Source: Xanthomonas phaseoli pv. phaseoli | Lineage (GTDB): Bacteria > Pseudomonadota > Gammaproteobacteria > Xanthomonadales > Xanthomonadaceae | Assembly: GCA_022749655.1 (NCBI GenBank) | Contig: CP094243.1 | Location: 2,976,001-3,040,000 of the forward strand | DNA length: 64,000 nt | Direction: 5' to 3' | Shown: positions 39,705 through 49,356 of the stretch, in pieces | Position numbering within the stretch: position 1 is the stretch's first letter | Layout of the letters: each line of letters begins with the position of its first letter | The notes under the pieces: generated by a model | The model's database searches: none | What the model was told of the DNA's origin: nothing | Seen by the model: the letters and a program-made list of their open reading frames with translations, nothing else | Program-made: the position numbers and the translations under genes

Positions 39705-39770
39705 GGCCTGAGCCCGGCAATGCGGGATCGGTGGCGCTGCCGCTGGCGTGCTGCAGATCAAGCGGTCAAC

Positions 39771-39794
39771 GAAGGCGTGCGCAAGCACGCCTTC
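39771..39794 (+). terminator. terminator-like hairpin after fadA
   Basis: GAAGGCGTGC-GCAA-GCACGCCTTC is a perfect 10-bp stem with a GNRA-type loop, 67 bases after fadA. The following bases are only moderately T-rich (GTCCGTTCTG), so it may be a terminator or an mRNA end stabiliser. The remaining sequence to 40063 holds nothing else I recognise. Confidence 0.55.
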
Positions 39795-40063
39795 GTCCGT
39801 TCTGCTCGGTGCTGACGAACAGCCAATTCGCGCTGCAGCGAAAGATTGGTGCTGCGTATCGGCCAAAGGTGCCAGGCGCACATCGGCAGCGGGGTCATCG
39901 ACGTGCCGCCGCCACAGGCTGCCAATCAGACTGCCTTGCAGCGACGGTTGCGTCGTTGGCACGTAGGAAACTCAGCACACGGGTGTCAGGCGACCCGTCG
40001 CAGCAAGGCACCGCTGCACATCTGCCGACCTTGCGCTACCGCCACCAGGACACGGGCCGCAGC

Positions 40064-40465
40064 CTATCGAGCAACCAGCCACTGTCCGGCGCGCGCACCG
40101 GCAAACACCAATGCCAGCCCAGCCACCAGCGTCACCGCCAGGTAGATGCCGATCATGGTCGAGCGGTCGCTGCGCGCAAACACCAGGCACTCCATCATCA
40201 GCGACGAAAACGTGGTCAGCCCACCGATCACGCCAACGATCAACAAGGCCCGCAGCGGCCAGCTCGAGGGCCCGCGTGCATCCAGCCAGACCAGCAACAC
40301 GCCGGCCACGAACGACCCGAGCAGGTTCACCGTCAGCGTTCCCCACGGGAAGCCGGTACCAAAGCGCTGGATCAACGAGGCACCGATCGCAAAACGCAAG
40401 CCCGACCCCAGTGCGCCACCGGTCATCGCCAGCAACAGCTGCTGCCACCACACCGGTGCGTTCAT
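40064..40465 (-). CDS. crcB: fluoride channel CrcB/Fluc
   Basis: A 133-residue inner-membrane fluoride exporter with four helices. Family motifs: [33 protein letters not shown] and [19 protein letters not shown]. The ATG at 40465 (MNAPVWWQQ) is preceded by the fluoride riboswitch described next. Downstream of rarA on the same strand. Expelled fluoride keeps the cytosol safe. Confidence 0.92.
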   Translation of the reverse strand: MNAPVWWQQLLLAMTGGALGSGLRFAIGASLIQRFGTGFPWGTLTVNLLGSFVAGVLLVWLDARGPSSWPLRALLIVGVIGGLTTFSSLMMECLVFARSDRSTMIGIYLAVTLVAGLALVFAGARAGQWLVAR

Positions 40466-40556
40466 ACGCGCACCCCGCGACCAGAACGTGGCTTCGAAAA
40501 AAGTGTGCGGCATCGGCGTCATCCTTCCAGAGTCAAGAGCGATGCCGGGGCACAGA

Positions 40557-40631
40557 CCTGCCGCCCCGGCGGGGTGGGCAGGCATCATCAGCGCGCAGGG
40601 TGCGTGCGGTTCGAGGAGGAATGCCATCTCC
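40557..40631 (-). promoter_or_regulatory. fluoride riboswitch (crcB motif) with expression-platform hairpin
   Basis: On the minus strand, GGAGATGGCATTCCTCC fits the 5' part of the crcB motif (RGNGAUGRNRUYCNCC), followed by GAACCGC and GCGCTGATGATGCC, matching the UAACCGC and GGCUGAURRYUCC parts. GGCAT pairs with ATGCC, as in the known pseudoknot. A hairpin with arms CCTGCC and GGCAGG (40557-40582) overlaps the last bases of ATGCC by two, suggesting a switch. It starts 12 bases after rarA and ends about 90 bases before crcB. Confidence 0.88.
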
Positions 40632-40642
40632 TGTGCGGCCGA

Positions 40643-42016
40643 TTATGCCGTGGGCTTGCCGGCCTTGTCAGCCCTTGCCTGTGCGCGCGCCTCGCGCAGC
40701 CGATCGAGCTTTTCCTTCAGCTTGATCTCCATCCCGCGCGGCACCGGGTTGTAGTAGACGCGCTCGCCCATCGCATCCGGGAAGCCGGTCTGATCCAGCG
40801 CAATGCCGCCCTCGGCATCATGGTCGTACTGGTAATCCTGGCCGTAGCCAAGCGTCTTCATCAGCTTGGTCGGTGCGTTGCGCAGATGCAGCGGCACCTC
40901 CTGCGTGCCGGTGGCGCGCACTTCGGCCTTGGCCTGATTGAAGGCAGCATAGCCGGCGTTGGATTTGGCAGTGCTGGCCAGGTACAGCACCAGCTGTGCG
41001 AATGCCAATTCGCCTTCCGGACTGCCAAGGCGCTCGTAGATGTCCCAGGCTTCCAGCGCCATGCTCTGCGCGCGCGGATCGGCCAGGCCGATGTCTTCGA
41101 TTGCCATGCGGGTCAACCGACGCGCCAGATACGCCGGGTCGCACCCGCCATCGAGCATGCGCGTCAGCCAGTACAGCGCTGCATCCGGGTTGGAGCTGCG
41201 CACGGACTTATGCAGCGCCGAAATCTGGTCGTAGAACTGCTCGCCGTTCTTGTCGAAGCGGCGCGTACGGTCGGCCAGCACCTGAAGCAACGTCTGCGGC
41301 GTAATTTCGCCACCCTCGCCTGCCGCCAGTTCCGCAGCAATTTCCAACAGCGTCAGGGCCCGACGCACATCGCCGTCGGCGGCGCTGGCGATTTCCAGCA
41401 GCGATGCTTCGCTGACCTGGATCGTCTCGGTCCCCAAGCCGCGCTCGGCATCGCGCAAGGCACGCTGCAAGGCCGCGACGATGTCCTGCGGCGACACGCC
41501 TTCCAGCACATGCACGCGGCAGCGCGACAACAACGCTGAGTTCAACTCGAAGGATGGATTTTCAGTGGTCGCACCGACGAACAGAATCGTGCCGCGTTCG
41601 ATATGCGGCAAGAACGCATCCTGCTGCGCCTTGTTGAAGCGATGCACCTCATCGACGAACAACACGGTGCGGCGGCCACCGGCAAAACGCTGCGCCGCCT
41701 CTGCCAGCACCTGCCGCACGTCCGGCAGGCCGGACAGCACGGCCGAGATCGCCTTGAATTCGGCGTCTGCGTAGTGCGCCAGCAACAAGGCCAATGTGGT
41801 CTTGCCGCATCCTGGCGGGCCCCACAGGATCATCGAGTGCACGCGCCCGGATTCGACCGCGCGCCGCAAGGCGCTGTCGGGAGCCAGCAAGCGCTTCTGC
41901 CCCACCATCTCGTCAAGCGTGCGCGGCCGCATCCGCTCTGCCAGGGGCCCCATGGCGCTGCGATCGACATGCAGCAGATCGGGTGTGATCGAGTCGGGAC
42001 GTTTGGCTTTGCTCAC
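40643..42016 (-). CDS. rarA: replication-associated recombination protein RarA/MgsA
   Basis: A 457-residue AAA+ ATPase that acts at stalled replication forks. Walker A MILWGPPGCGKTTLALLLA, Walker B VLFVDEVHRFNKAQQDAFL, sensor 1 FVGATTENPSFELNSALLSR. The C-terminal tetramerisation part has DPAYLARRLTRMAIEDIGLA. It is intact. Upstream of crcB on the same strand, divergent from the effector gene. Confidence 0.94.
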   Translation of the reverse strand: MSKAKRPDSITPDLLHVDRSAMGPLAERMRPRTLDEMVGQKRLLAPDSALRRAVESGRVHSMILWGPPGCGKTTLALLLAHYADAEFKAISAVLSGLPDVRQVLAEAAQRFAGGRRTVLFVDEVHRFNKAQQDAFLPHIERGTILFVGATTENPSFELNSALLSRCRVHVLEGVSPQDIVAALQRALRDAERGLGTETIQVSEASLLEIASAADGDVRRALTLLEIAAELAAGEGGEITPQTLLQVLADRTRRFDKNGEQFYDQISALHKSVRSSNPDAALYWLTRMLDGGCDPAYLARRLTRMAIEDIGLADPRAQSMALEAWDIYERLGSPEGELAFAQLVLYLASTAKSNAGYAAFNQAKAEVRATGTQEVPLHLRNAPTKLMKTLGYGQDYQYDHDAEGGIALDQTGFPDAMGERVYYNPVPRGMEIKLKEKLDRLREARAQARADKAGKPTA

Positions 42017-42091
42017 CCCTTCATTCTACCGCCTGCGCCTGATGACGTTCCAAAACGCAGTGTCCGGCCAGCGCTGGCAGAGACAACGACG

Positions 42092-42153
42092 TTCTCTTTC
42101 CAAGCGACCACTTCGCGCGCGTGCAATGCATAAACTGCGCAGCGACATAGTGT
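42092..42153 (+). promoter_or_regulatory. imperfect PIP box with -10 box (HrpX-type promoter)
   Basis: TTCTC (42092-42096), fifteen bases, then TTCGC (42112-42116): one mismatch from the plant-inducible promoter box TTCGC-N15-TTCGC. A -10 box TAGTGT (YANNNT, 42148-42153) lies 31 bases further on, inside the 30-32 base window required for HrpX-controlled genes. The effector start is about 97 bases downstream of the -10 box. The double match is unlikely to be chance. Confidence 0.7.
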
Positions 42154-42249
42154 TACTCAGTAACGAGTGACCGCAATCGCTTGCCGGCATCCCGTATCGG
42201 CCACGCGCTGCGCCAGCGCAAGCGGCACGTCCAGTGCACGGATTCCACC

Positions 42250-45200
42250 ATGCCCCGCATTCCGCTTCGCCCCTCCGTCATCGCCGCCTGCCTTCCAGGG
42301 ATGGCCGAGACCATCTCGCATCCCTCCAAGCCTTCTGCGCAGCGGCAGACGCACAACAAACTGGCGACTCCGGACCCACGCGCGTTCGAGGCGGAACTGA
42401 TCCAGGCACAGCAAGACCCGCTGGGTTGGTCCGCGACGCTGCTTGAGCAAGCAAGACAGCCAAGCAACCTCGAACCCGGATTGAAAGCCGCTCCCAAACG
42501 CAGACACGCTCTCCCACGCGCCTGCAGGAAGGCTGCAGAGCGATTGGGGCTCAGTAGCGGTTCGCCAGAACCACATACGGCCCTGCTGCGCTATTGCTCG
42601 GTGCAGTACGAGCGGGACACACCAGCCGGCCCAGCGGATCGCAACGCCAACGTCGCCCGTGACCTGCGAGCCTCCGCGCTGCTGCCCAATGCCACCGAGC
42701 ATCTCAATGACGCGCTGATCGCCCGCCTGGAGCAATCCAACGACGACCTGGCCGCACGCATCTGCCGGCGTCGCCAGGACGAACTGACCTACGCGCATGC
42801 ACAAACGCTACAGGCTGCACGCGAGCAGTTGGCCCTGAGGGCCCGTCGCGCCGCCAACCTCAGCGACAGCATCAACGCGCTGACGCGCGAACGTGCCGAC
42901 CTATTGCAACAGCTGCATGGATGCAATGTGCAGACTGAAGCAGTGGCTGCCGCGATCCACGATCTTGAGTCGGACATCCTCGGCGCACGCGCGGCATTGA
43001 ACGCGCCACCGGGCGATCAGCCGTCGCGCGCTGTCGCAGCGCACGCGGTCTCATCCTCGGCCAACGCGCCGCAGGACATCGATCGCGCACAGCTGCAGCG
43101 CGTCTGCACCCAGCTCGAACATGCAGTGCAACAGGCGCGCGCGCGCGGCGATGCGCTGGCAAAAACGGTCTTTTTCGGCCGTGGCTCGGCACAGGCAGCA
43201 CACGCAGAGCAAGCACTTGCGGAAGCCAACGCGGAGATCGATCGATTGCAAAGCGCGTATGCGCAAGCACGCGATGCGTTGCAGTCAGATCAAGCAAGTA
43301 GCTCTGCCAACAAGCCGGCATCTCGCACGCTCGGCTCGCACCTTGTTGCAGAGCGGAAGCGAGAAATGGAGGCACTGCGCACACGACTGGGGCGCAACGC
43401 GAACATGCTGACCCTGCAACGCCAGCATGCCAAGCGTTGCCAGCGGCATGCGCAGCGCCTACAGCAGCGCCTCGCCCAGGTCGACGCAAAACTGCAGCAG
43501 GCGCGGCATTCGTCGCGGATCAACACCAAGGAGTTGTGGCAGCACGAACAGACGGTCAGCACGCTGGAAGCTGCGAACGACGACATGCAACGCTTGGTGC
43601 AACAGGCAGCCGCACAGCCGCCGGCCGATGAGGCCCGGCCCGTCGCTGCCGATATCGCCGCCGACACAATGGAGGCCCTGCTCGACGCCCTACCCGGCTT
43701 TCGCGAGGACACCATCGACCCCGTGAGCCGACAGGTTCTGCGCGCCTGGGCTGACGGCCTGCATGGCCGCAGCGCTGCGTTCGGAAGCGACGCCTTGCAG
43801 CCGGTCGACACGTTGCGCATTGCCCTGCACGTCTTGGCGATCGCCAGCGGGGCGATGCCACGGCAGCGGCCGACGTGCTGCAACGCCTGAGCGTGGTGCA
43901 CTTGCGTGCGCTGATTCCGCCGCCACAGGTCTCCATCGCTGCCGAGGCGGTCCCGCCGATGGAGATGGTCACGGCCTGCGTCGGCCTATTGGCCAGCGTT
44001 CCGCGCGGCATGCAGGTTCTTTCGCACATGCTGTGCGAAGAACCCACGCCCCCTTCCAGGGAATGGCTGGAGGCGGCACAGGTCCATCTGCGTGCCAGCC
44101 ACCGGCTTGCACTGACGCCGGACGCAGAACAGGCGCAACGCACCTGGCTGGGCGATGCGCAAATGGGAGCGCGCCACGCCGTGCACGGAGATTCGCCGCT
44201 GCAGGGCCTGCAGTCTGCAACCGATGCCCAGCGCAGCGCGTTCCACGCATTCCGCAATGGCTACGAAACCACCGCGGCAGGCTCACCCTATGCGCGCGTC
44301 AACGCATGCCTGCAGATGTTTGCGCAGTGGGCGGTAGCAGGCAGCGGAAGGCGCGGAAAGCGCGCCCTCAATCCCTTCAACGCACTTGAGCTGGGAATGA
44401 AGGTCGGCGCCTCAGAAGCGCTTCCCACCGCCGTGCGACGTGCCAACGACGCTTTTCGCGAGGCGGCCGGCCACCTGACCAGCTGGCTCGTCGCGCGCCG
44501 CCAGATCCAGCTGGCGGGCGGGCGAATGCCGTCGCAGGAGGAGTTGGCGATGCAGGCGCTGTTGGAATACGCGCAATGGCTCCCACACGAGCAGAACGCG
44601 GCCGACCTGACCTTCACTGCCAAGGTGCTGGGCACGATCGAACGGCGTGCCCAGGAACTTCAGCGCTCGGTGGCGGCCTCGGTGAGCGCGACCGACGATC
44701 TACAGCCGGCGGCGTGCCATCCGGCGATCGCGTCCGCCTGGGGTGCTGTGCGCGCGGGCCGCCTGCGTCTGCCGGAAACGCTGCGTCTGATCCAACGTGG
44801 ACTGCTCGACCACGCCGGACAGCCGAGCGAGCTGCCGGTGGGGGCAGCGCCCTTGGCTGAAGACCTGGCGTCGGACGCGCGCAACCACTTTCACCAGGCC
44901 ATTGGTCATGCCAGTCGTCTTCTGCACGAGGGCGACACCTCCCGCGCCAGATCGCCGCGTGCGCTGTTCGAATGCCTACGCAACCTGATGGAACGGCTGG
45001 AATGGCGCGACAAGCTGCGTCTCACCGAACAACGGGTGATCGGGCTCAATACGGCGCCGCTGTCGGCCGCGCTTGCGATCATTCCCAGCGGCCTGGGACT
45101 GAAACTCGCCGCCGGCGGCCAGACCAGTTCCGATCGCTCGGTGGAGATCTACATGGGGCGAACCGGGCTGTCGCTGCAGATCGGGCGGCAAAAGGCGCGG

Positions 45201-46415
45201 CAGTTCAACGCTACTACCGGCATGAGCGCGGGCGTGCTGCTGCCGGGCACCGAACATGCACCGGTGGGCATCACAGGCGCAGCCGAGTGGCGCATGAAAA
45301 AGGAATCGGGTATCGAGCATGGCGTGCAAATCCGCGTACCACGGCGGGGCAAGGGCCAGGAGCTGGAACAGCGCGCGCAATTCCTCGCCATGTTCGAACA
45401 CTTGCTGCAACTGGCCGAGCAATCCGGCGGCGATGCGGGTCAGTTGAGCGAGCGCGACTTTCTGGGGGAGCTGCTGGCGCACCACCCCAGCATCACCGTT
45501 GGCTTGATCGGCCATGCTGAGCGCCAGGCTTCGGCCACCGAATCCAGCCTCAGCGTCGCAGCCGGCGTGCGCGTGGGAAACATGGACGGCCGACCGCGTC
45601 GCGCCACCCTGGGGGCATCGCTCGGCGTGAAAGCGCGGCGGGAAACCTCCCGTTCGCAAACGCCGATCGAAGGCTACATGACGATGGTGCTGAAGGACTC
45701 AAGCGCGCAATCCAGGGTAGAGATCGCAGGGCGCGCATCGGCCAGTGTCGTCGCCCAGCAGTGGACGCACCCAAGCACCGGCAATGCGCCGCCCACGCCA
45801 GTGGCACGGCTGTCCCTGGCCACCCTGGAGCTCGGCTACAGCAGGGAACTGCGCTCGGCCGGCAGCAATACGTTCTCCACCTTGTGGATGTTCAACAACG
45901 AAATCGATCCTGTGCGCACGGATCGTGGCTTCGAATTCTTCAACTTCGCCTCTTTCGAACGCGAAGTGAAGCGCAACTGGCAGTTATGGACCCACTACGG
46001 AATCTCCAAACTGCAGGGCAAGGTCGACGACCAGCGGCTCTACATGGTGGCCGAGCGCCAGTTGCAGGACTTCATCGACCGGGTCCGCCACCACATGCAA
46101 GACAACAAGTTCGCCTCGCTGATCGTGGACTGGGTGTTGCAGGCAGAGGCTGCACCGCGCCTGGACGCATTGCGCGCGCAGGCCCAGCTATTGCGCATCG
46201 CCGGATGCGACGCGCAAGCGGCGGAAGCCGATCGCGCCTTCGATGCGCTGATCAGCCACCCAAGCATCTGGGAACCGACCATTCTGATCCTGCGCGAAAA
46301 AGGCAAACGCCAGCGCGAGCGAGGCATCGATTTCTTCATCAAACGCCAGACCAACCAGGCAGCGGAGGCGATGCGGACGGTTGGTCAATGGATCCCGTAC
46401 GAGCCAGTCCCGTAG
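42250..46415 (+). CDS. xopZ1: type III effector of the XopZ/HopAS1 family (frame broken once)
   Basis: A very large protein, about 1388 residues after repair, with no signal peptide or membrane segment. The N-terminus is Ser/Pro/Thr-rich (MPRIPLRPSVIAACLPGM, then ETISHPSKPSAQRQTHN), typical of type III secreted proteins. Residues 150-460 are coiled-coil helices (QLALRARRAANLSDSINALT, ERKREMEALRTRLGRNANML). The rest is a long mostly helical/beta region without known catalytic motif. Size, location between rarA and lolA and content fit XopZ1. The frame breaks at 43858-43859: GATGCCACGG should be GATGCCCACGG, joining ASGAMP to TAAADVLQRLSVV. Preceded by a PIP-like promoter. Confidence 0.78.
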
Positions 46416-46541
46416 CGCGCCGGCATCGCGCTTGTGCGGGTGCATCGCTCAGGTCACGACCGCTGCCGCGCCCTCGCAGGCACAGCCGCTCGCTGCACCA
46501 CGCTTCGCCCTTGCCTTCATCGCGCGCGCCCGCAGACGCTT

Positions 46542-47171
46542 CTACTGCGCGTCGCCCACCACATCCACGCCCTTGGCTGGCGTATAGCGGAAGGTGTCTG
46601 CGGCAAACGCCGGATTGCGCTTCCAGCCGCTAAAGCTGATCGCAGTGCGCTGGCCGACCGCGTCCACCACTTCCATCCGGGCCAGGCCATCCTTGCCGAA
46701 CCCCAGCGAGGCGATCTGGAAGCTGGCGTCGGTGTCCACCTTGGGCGTCAGCGACAACCATTGCAGGCCGTCGCGTGGCGTGGCTTCTTCGCTGACGTCG
46801 TACTTCTTGTCCAGAAGCGCCGGGTCGATCAATGCGACCAGCGGGCTGTTCTGCTCTTCGCTGCCCTGTGCGCGCACGGTGACCTGCTCCAGATCGGGGT
46901 CGAACACCCAGACCTTCTTGCCGTCGGCCACGATCAGCTGCTTATAGGGCTTGGCATATTCCCAACGGAACTGGCGCGGCGTTGCCAGTGCGACCCGCCC
47001 GCTCGAGGTTTCCTTGACCCGGCCATTGGCGTCGGTCACCCGTTGGTTGAACTGCCCATCCAGACCCTTCAATCCGCGCGTGAAGGTATCCAGCTCCTGG
47101 CGCGCACCAGCAAACGCGGTGCTGGCGAACAGAGCTGTGGCAAGGACGGCGTAACGGAGCTGGCGATGCAT
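46542..47171 (-). CDS. lolA: outer-membrane lipoprotein carrier protein
   Basis: A 209-residue periplasmic chaperone that carries lipoproteins from LolCDE to LolB. Signal peptide AVLATALFASTAFA, then FTRGLKGLDGQFNQRVTDAN, ETSSGRVALATPRQFRWEYA and WVFDPDLEQVTVRAQ, all typical of LolA. ATG at 47171 (MHRQLRYAVL). Follows the transglutaminase-like gene on the minus strand. Confidence 0.9.
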   Translation of the reverse strand: MHRQLRYAVLATALFASTAFAGARQELDTFTRGLKGLDGQFNQRVTDANGRVKETSSGRVALATPRQFRWEYAKPYKQLIVADGKKVWVFDPDLEQVTVRAQGSEEQNSPLVALIDPALLDKKYDVSEEATPRDGLQWLSLTPKVDTDASFQIASLGFGKDGLARMEVVDAVGQRTAISFSGWKRNPAFAADTFRYTPAKGVDVVGDAQ

Positions 47172-47277
47172 CGCGGTCTTCCAGAAGGACATGCGTGGAT
47201 TCTGATACTTCATAGATGAATGGGCGAGCGCTATCGCACGACGTGTTCAGATGGCGGCATGTGCGCGGCACTTCGCC

Positions 47278-49206
47278 TCACTGCGCCGTCTGCACCCTGG
47301 ACAGATCGCCATAGACGATCTGTCCGCGAAACCCGCGCCGCACCTGTTGGTAGAGCTCGCGAAAGGCACGGTAATCCTGCGGCTGGCACAACGCCTGTGG
47401 CCCGCGCACGGCGGCACGCTGCAGGCGATGCACGGCGGTCACCGTCTGCCCCTGCCGTGTCCACTCAACCGCGTATTGGCCGGCGGCATTGCGAAAGGTG
47501 CTGCTGCGCGGAATGGCGATGATCGGCACCGTCTCGGGAAAGCTCACCACGTAGGTTTCCTCGCGCACGCTGTCGTTGCAGTAGAACGGGGTCAGATTGT
47601 TTTCGGCCGAGGTGGTGGTGTAGATGGCGCGCGTCGATTCGGCACCTGGCATATCCGGCAAGGTCATGCCGCCGACCACCGAGAAATCCACCGCATCCTT
47701 GGCCTGGAAGGTGTAGCGGTAGTTGAACGGTGCATCCAGATCCAGCGGGTCGCCCTGGATCAGCAGATCGCCGGTGCCGTCGAAACCGGACTGGGCAAGG
47801 ATCGACTCTTCGATCCGGTTGCGATTTTGCGCATTGAGCTGCACGAACATCGCGCGCAAGCCCACTTCGCCGGTCTGCCCGCTGTCGAGCGTGGTGGTGC
47901 CCTGCAGGTCGCCCTGCGGCGTGAAGCGGTATTCGGTGAGCGCGACATAGCGATTGACCTTGCGGTCGTTCGGCGGCGTCTGCGTCACCTTGCCATCGCG
48001 CGTATGCACCACCGGCGCGCCGAGATCGCCTGCCGGCAGCTGGCCGAAGCGCGCGTAGGGGTTGGTCGAGTCCACGTACAGATCGAATGCGGGAATGTAG
48101 GTGATGGCGTGGTTGAAGCGGCCCAGTACCGGGATCTGCGGCAAGGTCGGTCCGCCCTCCGCCCCGATCAGCACCGGGGTGCTGGCGATCCCCTTGGCTG
48201 CAAGCAGGGCCTCCAGGATCACGGTGTGGTCTTTGCAATCGCCGTAATGGTTGGCCAGGATGCTCTCGGCGCTGTTGGGTTCCAGCCCGCCATTGCCCAG
48301 ATACACCGCCACATAGCGGATATTGCGCGCCACCCACGCATACAGCGCGGCAGCCTGCGCGCGCGGGGCATCGATACCGCGCGTGACTTCATCGGCCAGC
48401 GCCTGGATTGCCGGCGTCACCGCCGCAGCGCGCCCGCCCTTGACGTGATACGCCAGGCCCATCTGCGACCAGCTATCGAAGGTGCTGGCCATCAAGGTGG
48501 GACTGAACTCCCAGGTCGCCGCGCTCCAGTTCTGGTTCTTCATCGGCGCGGTGCGCTGGTAGCGCCACTCCCAGCGTGCCTGGTCACCGCGCACCACCGG
48601 CTTGGTGCTGCCCTGCAGCCCGCGTGCGGAAAGATGCATCGGCAGCCCCTTCGGCGCGACCAACGTGATCACGGCATCGTCGTACTGCGCGAAGACACTG
48701 AAGGTCTCCCACAGGCTGAAGTAACCGGGGAAATATGGCGTGTTCTGTGCCCGCCGCACGCGGTACACGATGCGCGCGCCCGGCGCCAGATTCGGGAACA
48801 CCACCACTTTCACCTTGCGGTCGGCATACATCGCTGCCGAGGCGCTGGAATAGCTTTCCTGGGTATAGATCTTGTCGGCCGCCACGTCCTGGCGCAGCCC
48901 TTCGGCCGTGACGGTATACGCCTGCAGCACATCGAGCGTTTCCATCTTCTCGCTATAGCTCAGCCTCACCTGGCTGAACTGCTCCACGGCCGACTTGGTC
49001 TTGAGCAGGATCTCGTACTCGTCGGTTTCCATGCTGCTGGCGTCGGCACGCACCTCGTAGTCGGCGCGGTAGCGCACAAAACTGTAATTGGTGTCGGCCT
49101 GCGTGCGTGTTGCAGCACTGGCAGCGGGTGCAGGACGTTGCTGTGCCTGGGCAAGCAATGGAAGACAGAGCAGCAACAGGAGCACTAACGAGGGACGATG
49201 CAACAT
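47278..49206 (-). CDS. exported DUF3857 and transglutaminase-like protein
   Basis: A 642-residue protein. Signal peptide LVLLLLLCLPLLAQAQ. Residues 50-230 are the DUF3857 beta domain (ADYEVRADASSMETDEYEIL). Residues 255-370 are a transglutaminase-like fold with catalytic cysteine in ILANHYGDCKDHTVILEALL, then the histidine/aspartate region FNHAITYIPAFDLYVDSTNP. The C-terminal third is unassigned. Such proteins sit in the periplasm or at the surface; substrates are unknown. It is between ftsK and lolA. Confidence 0.85.
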   Translation of the reverse strand: MLHRPSLVLLLLLCLPLLAQAQQRPAPAASAATRTQADTNYSFVRYRADYEVRADASSMETDEYEILLKTKSAVEQFSQVRLSYSEKMETLDVLQAYTVTAEGLRQDVAADKIYTQESYSSASAAMYADRKVKVVVFPNLAPGARIVYRVRRAQNTPYFPGYFSLWETFSVFAQYDDAVITLVAPKGLPMHLSARGLQGSTKPVVRGDQARWEWRYQRTAPMKNQNWSAATWEFSPTLMASTFDSWSQMGLAYHVKGGRAAAVTPAIQALADEVTRGIDAPRAQAAALYAWVARNIRYVAVYLGNGGLEPNSAESILANHYGDCKDHTVILEALLAAKGIASTPVLIGAEGGPTLPQIPVLGRFNHAITYIPAFDLYVDSTNPYARFGQLPAGDLGAPVVHTRDGKVTQTPPNDRKVNRYVALTEYRFTPQGDLQGTTTLDSGQTGEVGLRAMFVQLNAQNRNRIEESILAQSGFDGTGDLLIQGDPLDLDAPFNYRYTFQAKDAVDFSVVGGMTLPDMPGAESTRAIYTTTSAENNLTPFYCNDSVREETYVVSFPETVPIIAIPRSSTFRNAAGQYAVEWTRQGQTVTAVHRLQRAAVRGPQALCQPQDYRAFRELYQQVRRGFRGQIVYGDLSRVQTAQ

Positions 49207-49356
49207 GGGTCTCGATCACGGCGGGCCGGAGCGGCCCTTACCCACAGGGTAGCCGTTGTGCCCGGCAATGGCAGGCACGGGCTTCCAACAATGCGGCATT
49301 GCTGCAGGCGCTCGATCGGGAGCTGCACCTGAAACGCGCCACGACATCGCCGGCGC

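Noticed and set aside
39656..41539. Plus-strand frame of about 620 codons
   Set aside because: It covers crcB and rarA in antisense and the 3' end of fadA; the sense genes have clear motifs.
42012..42260. A perfect PIP box (TTCGC-N15-TTCGC) before the effector gene
   Set aside because: No perfect copy exists; only the one-mismatch copy at 42092-42116 was found and is reported as imperfect.
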